Source: Lysobacteraceae bacterium (GTDB taxonomy: Bacteria; Pseudomonadota; Gammaproteobacteria; Xanthomonadales; Xanthomonadaceae). Taken from it: a DNA stretch of 12,917 nucleotides. Positions 12,087-12,917 of this stretch are shown one piece after another. How positions within the stretch are numbered: position 1 is the stretch's first letter; each line of letters opens with the position of its first letter. Below the pieces are notes generated by a model that searched no databases, was not told where the DNA came from, and worked only from the letters and a program-made list of their open reading frames with translations. Made by a program: the position numbers and the translations under genes. The DNA lies in contig DMID01000183.1 of assembly GCA_003449195.1 (NCBI GenBank), positions 1 through 12,917 of the forward strand. Reading direction: 5' to 3'.

Positions 12087-12917
12087 GCGGCTTCAATGGT
12101 GGAATCCGCGCCCGTCGGCACGGAGGCTTGCGCATCGGCAAGCAGGGTGCGCGCCTGTTCGGCGTCGCGGTGCATCTGTTCGGTCAACGCTGGCAGGCCG
12201 TCGAACTTCAGCTCGTCGCGCAGCTTGGCAACGAACTCGACCTCGATGTGGCGCCCGTACAGGTCGCCGTGGAAATCGAAAAGATGGGCTTCCAGCAGGG
12301 GCTCCACGCCCTCCACCGTCGGCCGCGTGCCGAAGCTGGACACTGACGGCCACGGCTGCCTATCCACGCCATGCACGAGCGTGGCATAGATGCCGGCCAG
12401 GGCCGGCGTCTTCGGGAACCGCAGGTTCGCGGTGGGAAAACCGAGCGTGCGTCCGAGCTGCTGACCATGCACCACACGCCCGCCGATGGCATAAGGGCGC
12501 CCGAGCAGCGCGGCGGCATGCCCGAACTGGCCGGCCTTCAGGTAGTCGCGGATGCGGGTGCTGGAAATGCGCTCGCCATGCCCGTGGATCGGCGCGATTT
12601 CATGCGCGGAAAACCCCAATTGCGTGCCCAGCGCCTGCAACAGCGCCAGATCGCCTGCCCGCCCCTTGCCGAAGCGGAATTCAGGGCCGACCCAGACTTC
12701 ACGGGCGGCGAGCCGGCGCGCCAGCAACTCGCCGACGAAGTCTTCCGCCGTCATTGCCGCCAACCGGGCATCGAAACGCAGCAGGCCGATGCCGTCGACG
12801 CCCAGCGCCTGCAAGCCTTCGACCTTGGCGCGCGGCAGCGTCAACCGGGGCGGCGACGCGATGCCGGCCCGCGCGGCGAAGAACTCGCGCGGCAAAGGCT
12901 CGAAACTCAGGGCCACC
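12083..12917 (-). CDS. ribF: Bifunctional riboflavin kinase / FAD synthetase (5' end outside window)
   Basis: RibF phosphorylates riboflavin to FMN and adenylylates FMN to FAD. The C-terminal 277 residues are visible. About 30-35 residues are missing, including the GNFDGVHxGH nucleotidyltransferase motif. The adenylyltransferase part shows SFEPLPREFF at the start, WVGPEFRFGKGRAGD and ISSTRIR (residues 117-123 of the visible part). The kinase part shows VVHGQQLGRTLGFPTANL with the PTAN motif (161-164), SFGTRPTV, and EAHLFDFHGDLYG, whose Glu 209 is the likely catalytic base. The codon at 12916 is GTG but is internal, not a start, because family homology continues upstream. Its stop overlaps the ileS start by 4 nt. 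Order ribF-ileS-lspA-ispH is conserved in many gammaproteobacteria. Confidence 0.96.
   Translation of the reverse strand, partial: VALSFEPLPREFFAARAGIASPPRLTLPRAKVEGLQALGVDGIGLLRFDARLAAMTAEDFVGELLARRLAAREVWVGPEFRFGKGRAGDLALLQALGTQLGFSAHEIAPIHGHGERISSTRIRDYLKAGQFGHAAALLGRPYAIGGRVVHGQQLGRTLGFPTANLRFPKTPALAGIYATLVHGVDRQPWPSVSSFGTRPTVEGVEPLLEAHLFDFHGDLYGRHIEVEFVAKLRDELKFDGLPALTEQMHRDAEQARTLLADAQASVPTGADSTIEAA

Noticed and set aside
9303..12389. Plus-strand open frame of 1028 codons opposite ileS and ribF
   Set aside because: It lies antisense to a fully conserved IleRS. Its translation is rich in His, Gln, Arg and Asp without domains, as expected when GC-rich codons are read backwards. No start signal or homology is recognisable.
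12914..12916. GTG at the window edge as the ribF start
   Set aside because: It codes an internal Val in a conserved segment before SFEPLPREFF. The nucleotide-binding N terminus lies beyond the window.
1..12917. A new defence, mobile or biosynthetic system in the window
   Set aside because: No integrase, transposase, terminal repeats, CRISPR repeats, toxin-antitoxin pair, attachment-site duplication at the tRNA, or unknown gene cluster was seen. All substantial genes belong to well-known families.

Overview
This 12.9 kb, GC-rich window comes from a gammaproteobacterial chromosome, most likely Xanthomonadaceae/Lysobacteraceae. That placement rests on GC content, on IleS and RibF sequences that look Xanthomonas/Lysobacter-like from memory, and on the gene order. 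The genus cannot be fixed by eye. Every gene I can support lies on the minus strand, so transcription runs from high to low coordinates. The long plus-strand frames are antisense shadows.

Right part (about 7740-12917): a tightly packed housekeeping operon, ribF (5' end outside the window) - ileS - lspA - ispH. Junctions are a 4-nt overlap, a 1-nt overlap and a 1-nt gap, which points to translational coupling. It supplies FMN/FAD, Ile-tRNA, lipoprotein signal peptidase and the last enzyme of the MEP isoprenoid pathway. A tRNA-Thr(CGT) gene follows with its own sigma70-type promoter, whose -35 box overlaps the ispH stop codon, and a strong intrinsic terminator.

Middle part (about 2480-7580): a cytochrome bo3-type ubiquinol oxidase operon, cyoA-cyoB-cyoC-cyoD, ending in a SURF1-family assembly factor rather than the cyoE heme O synthase found in enterobacteria. 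CyoB has all heme, CuB, proton-channel and ubiquinol-site residues I looked for. CyoA is a lipoprotein without a CuA site.

Left part (1-2334): a secreted M61-family metallopeptidase with a PDZ domain, a perfect hairpin, and the N-terminal 114 codons of radA running off the window.

The gene content is ordinary, and I see no mobile element, CRISPR array, toxin-antitoxin pair or defence cassette. The most interesting signal is regulatory. A canonical rho-independent terminator (wobble-containing 14-bp stem with an 8-U tract) sits inside the first 21 codons of the SURF1 gene, just after cyoD. A 13-codon reading frame fills the cyoD-SURF1 gap and ends in TGATG on the SURF1 start. Together they could form a translation-dependent attenuator that keeps the assembly factor below the level of the oxidase subunits. 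This is inference from sequence and has not been shown.
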